From: Jatrophihabitans sp. | Lineage (GTDB): Bacteria; Actinomycetota; Actinomycetes; Mycobacteriales; Jatrophihabitantaceae | Assembly (NCBI GenBank): GCA_025966255.1 | Contig: JAOPVG010000138.1 | Span: 1-6,981 of the forward strand | DNA: 6,981 nucleotides | Reading direction: 5' to 3' | Shown here: piece by piece, positions 6,075 to 6,981 of the stretch | Layout of the letters: each line of letters starts with the position of its first letter | Position numbering within the stretch: position 1 is the first letter of the stretch | Made by a program: the position numbers and the translations under genes | The notes under the pieces: model-generated | What the model was told of the DNA's origin: nothing | What the model saw: the letters and a program-made list of their open reading frames with translations, nothing else | The model's database searches: none

Positions 6075-6964
6075 TCGGCCCCCGCAGCCGGTTGGTAGCG
6101 CCGCAGCGACAGGTCGAAGAGGCTCACGAGAGCGGCGGCGAGCAGGCCGAGCACGGCCGCGCCGAGCACCGCTGCGTACACCCGGGCCGGGTCGCCCGTC
6201 GCGCCCTGCGAATAGCTGATGATCAATCGACCGATGCCGCCCTCGAGCCCGATCGAGATCTCGCCCACGATCGACCCGACCACGGCTCCGGCCGCGGCCA
6301 GGCGCAGGGCCGGCACCAAATATGGGACGGAGGCCGGCAACTTCAGTCGCAGCAACGTCGCCCACCATCCGGCCGAGACGGCCACGAAGTACTCCCGATG
6401 CACGGCAACCGGCGACTTCAGGCCCCGCGCCATCCCGACCGCTACCGGGAAGAACGCCAGATATGAGGCGATGAGCGAAACCGACATCCAGGTCTGCCAC
6501 TGGACGGATCCGATCTTCACGCCCTGTCCCCAGCCGGTGACGAGTGGCGCCAGGGCGATCAGGGGGACCGTCTGGCTGAGCACGATGTAGGGCAGCAGCG
6601 CCCGCTCGAGCACCCGCACCGCGTCCATCACCAACGCCAGGCCGAGACCGACGACCACGCCGATGCCGAACCCGACCCCGGCCCACTGCAGCGAGCGGGC
6701 CGCCGCGTTCAGCACCGAGGTGAAGACGCTCGGCGTCGGGGCCAGCGAGATAACCGTGCCGTTGACCTCGCGCTCACCGAAGGCGTCCCAGATACGGCTC
6801 AGGTGCGGCATTGCCGAGTCGGTCGTGCGGGGCAGCACCCGGGTGCCGAAGAGCCGCACGCCCTGCGCCGGGCCGAAGTCCTTGTACAGCTCCCAGATCG
6901 CGGCCCCCAGTGCCAATCCGATCAGGGCGAGGCCCACGCGCCACATCGACTTCAGCGCCGTCAT
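6071..6964 (-). CDS. ABC transporter permease, first of two, with extended N-terminus
   Basis: ATG 6964 to TGA 6073-6071 gives 297 aa. A first hydrophobic span (9-24) is followed by a long non-cytoplasmic-looking stretch of about 60 residues (F-G-T-R-V-L-P-R-T-T-D-S and on) before the second span near 92-113. Further spans lie near 122-143, 159-178, 218-240 and 264-284. The EAA-type ATPase-docking loop is at about 190-213 (R-E-Y-F-V-A-V-S-A-G199, then L-K-L-P-A-S-V-P), with the first positions diverged from E-A-A. It is about 40 residues longer than its partner permease, mostly through the stretch after the first span. No good ribosome site precedes 6964; the next Met is residue 7. The bases around the start read ATGA, so a further upstream gene may end here, and the start could also lie beyond the window edge. 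Sequence divergence from the other permease argues for a heterodimeric channel. Confidence 0.87.
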   Translation of the reverse strand: MTALKSMWRVGLALIGLALGAAIWELYKDFGPAQGVRLFGTRVLPRTTDSAMPHLSRIWDAFGEREVNGTVISLAPTPSVFTSVLNAAARSLQWAGVGFGIGVVVGLGLALVMDAVRVLERALLPYIVLSQTVPLIALAPLVTGWGQGVKIGSVQWQTWMSVSLIASYLAFFPVAVGMARGLKSPVAVHREYFVAVSAGWWATLLRLKLPASVPYLVPALRLAAAGAVVGSIVGEISIGLEGGIGRLIISYSQGATGDPARVYAAVLGAAVLGLLAAALVSLFDLSLRRYQPAAGAE

Positions 6965-6981
6965 GAAGAAGCGGCCCGTCC

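Noticed and set aside
6075..6686. Upstream extension of the ABC ATPase frame
   Set aside because: It would add about 200 residues with no homology, overlapping the permease gene; the ATGA junction and normal ATPase length point to ATG 6074.
6961..6981. End of a further upstream operon gene (minus strand, TGA inside ATGA at 6964-6961)
   Set aside because: The frame G-R-A-A-S-S-stop fits an ATGA overlap, but only six codons are visible, too few to support a gene.

Overview
The window is high-GC, compactly coded DNA from an actinobacterium. The most likely group is Mycobacteriales (Mycobacterium/Mycolicibacterium, Nocardia, Rhodococcus or Gordonia type). Three things suggest this: an F420-dependent luciferase-like oxidoreductase, a HelD/HelR-type RNA polymerase motor of the actinobacterial kind, and many overlapping start/stop codons. 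The genus assignment is inference.

Left half, plus strand. The window opens inside the last 166 codons of an LLM-class F420-dependent oxidoreductase (1-501). Two very small genes follow: a strongly acidic 59-aa protein (556-735) and a basic 68-aa protein (735-941). They are joined by a one-base TGATG stop/start overlap. Next comes a large superfamily-1 ATPase of the HelD/HelR family (969-3260), which in relatives binds RNA polymerase and clears or recycles stalled complexes. Its reading frame has no ATG, GTG or TTG far enough upstream to include the whole N-terminal arm. The best ribosome binding site points to an ATC codon at 969.

Right half, minus strand. A four-gene ABC importer operon is read from the right edge towards the middle: permease (6964-6071), ATPase (6074-5202), second permease (5201-4431) and an NMT1/THI5-type lipoprotein substrate-binding protein (4396-3257). 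Junctions are a 4-base overlap, zero bases and 34 bases, so the genes almost certainly share one transcript. Two different permeases with one ATPase and one binding lipoprotein make a complete importer. The substrate cannot be read from the sequence; this binding-protein superfamily includes proteins for thiamin pyrimidine precursors, riboflavin, nitrate and sulfonates.

Middle. helD and the binding-protein gene converge tail to tail and overlap by four bases (3257-3260). A perfect 7-bp GC hairpin is centred on the two stop codons and could act as a shared terminator.

No tRNA, rRNA, CRISPR array, insertion sequence or attachment site was seen. No gap between genes exceeds 60 bases. The items most worth a second look are the ATC start of helD, the acidic/basic small-gene pair beside an RNA polymerase recycling factor, the bidirectional hairpin and the unknown importer substrate.
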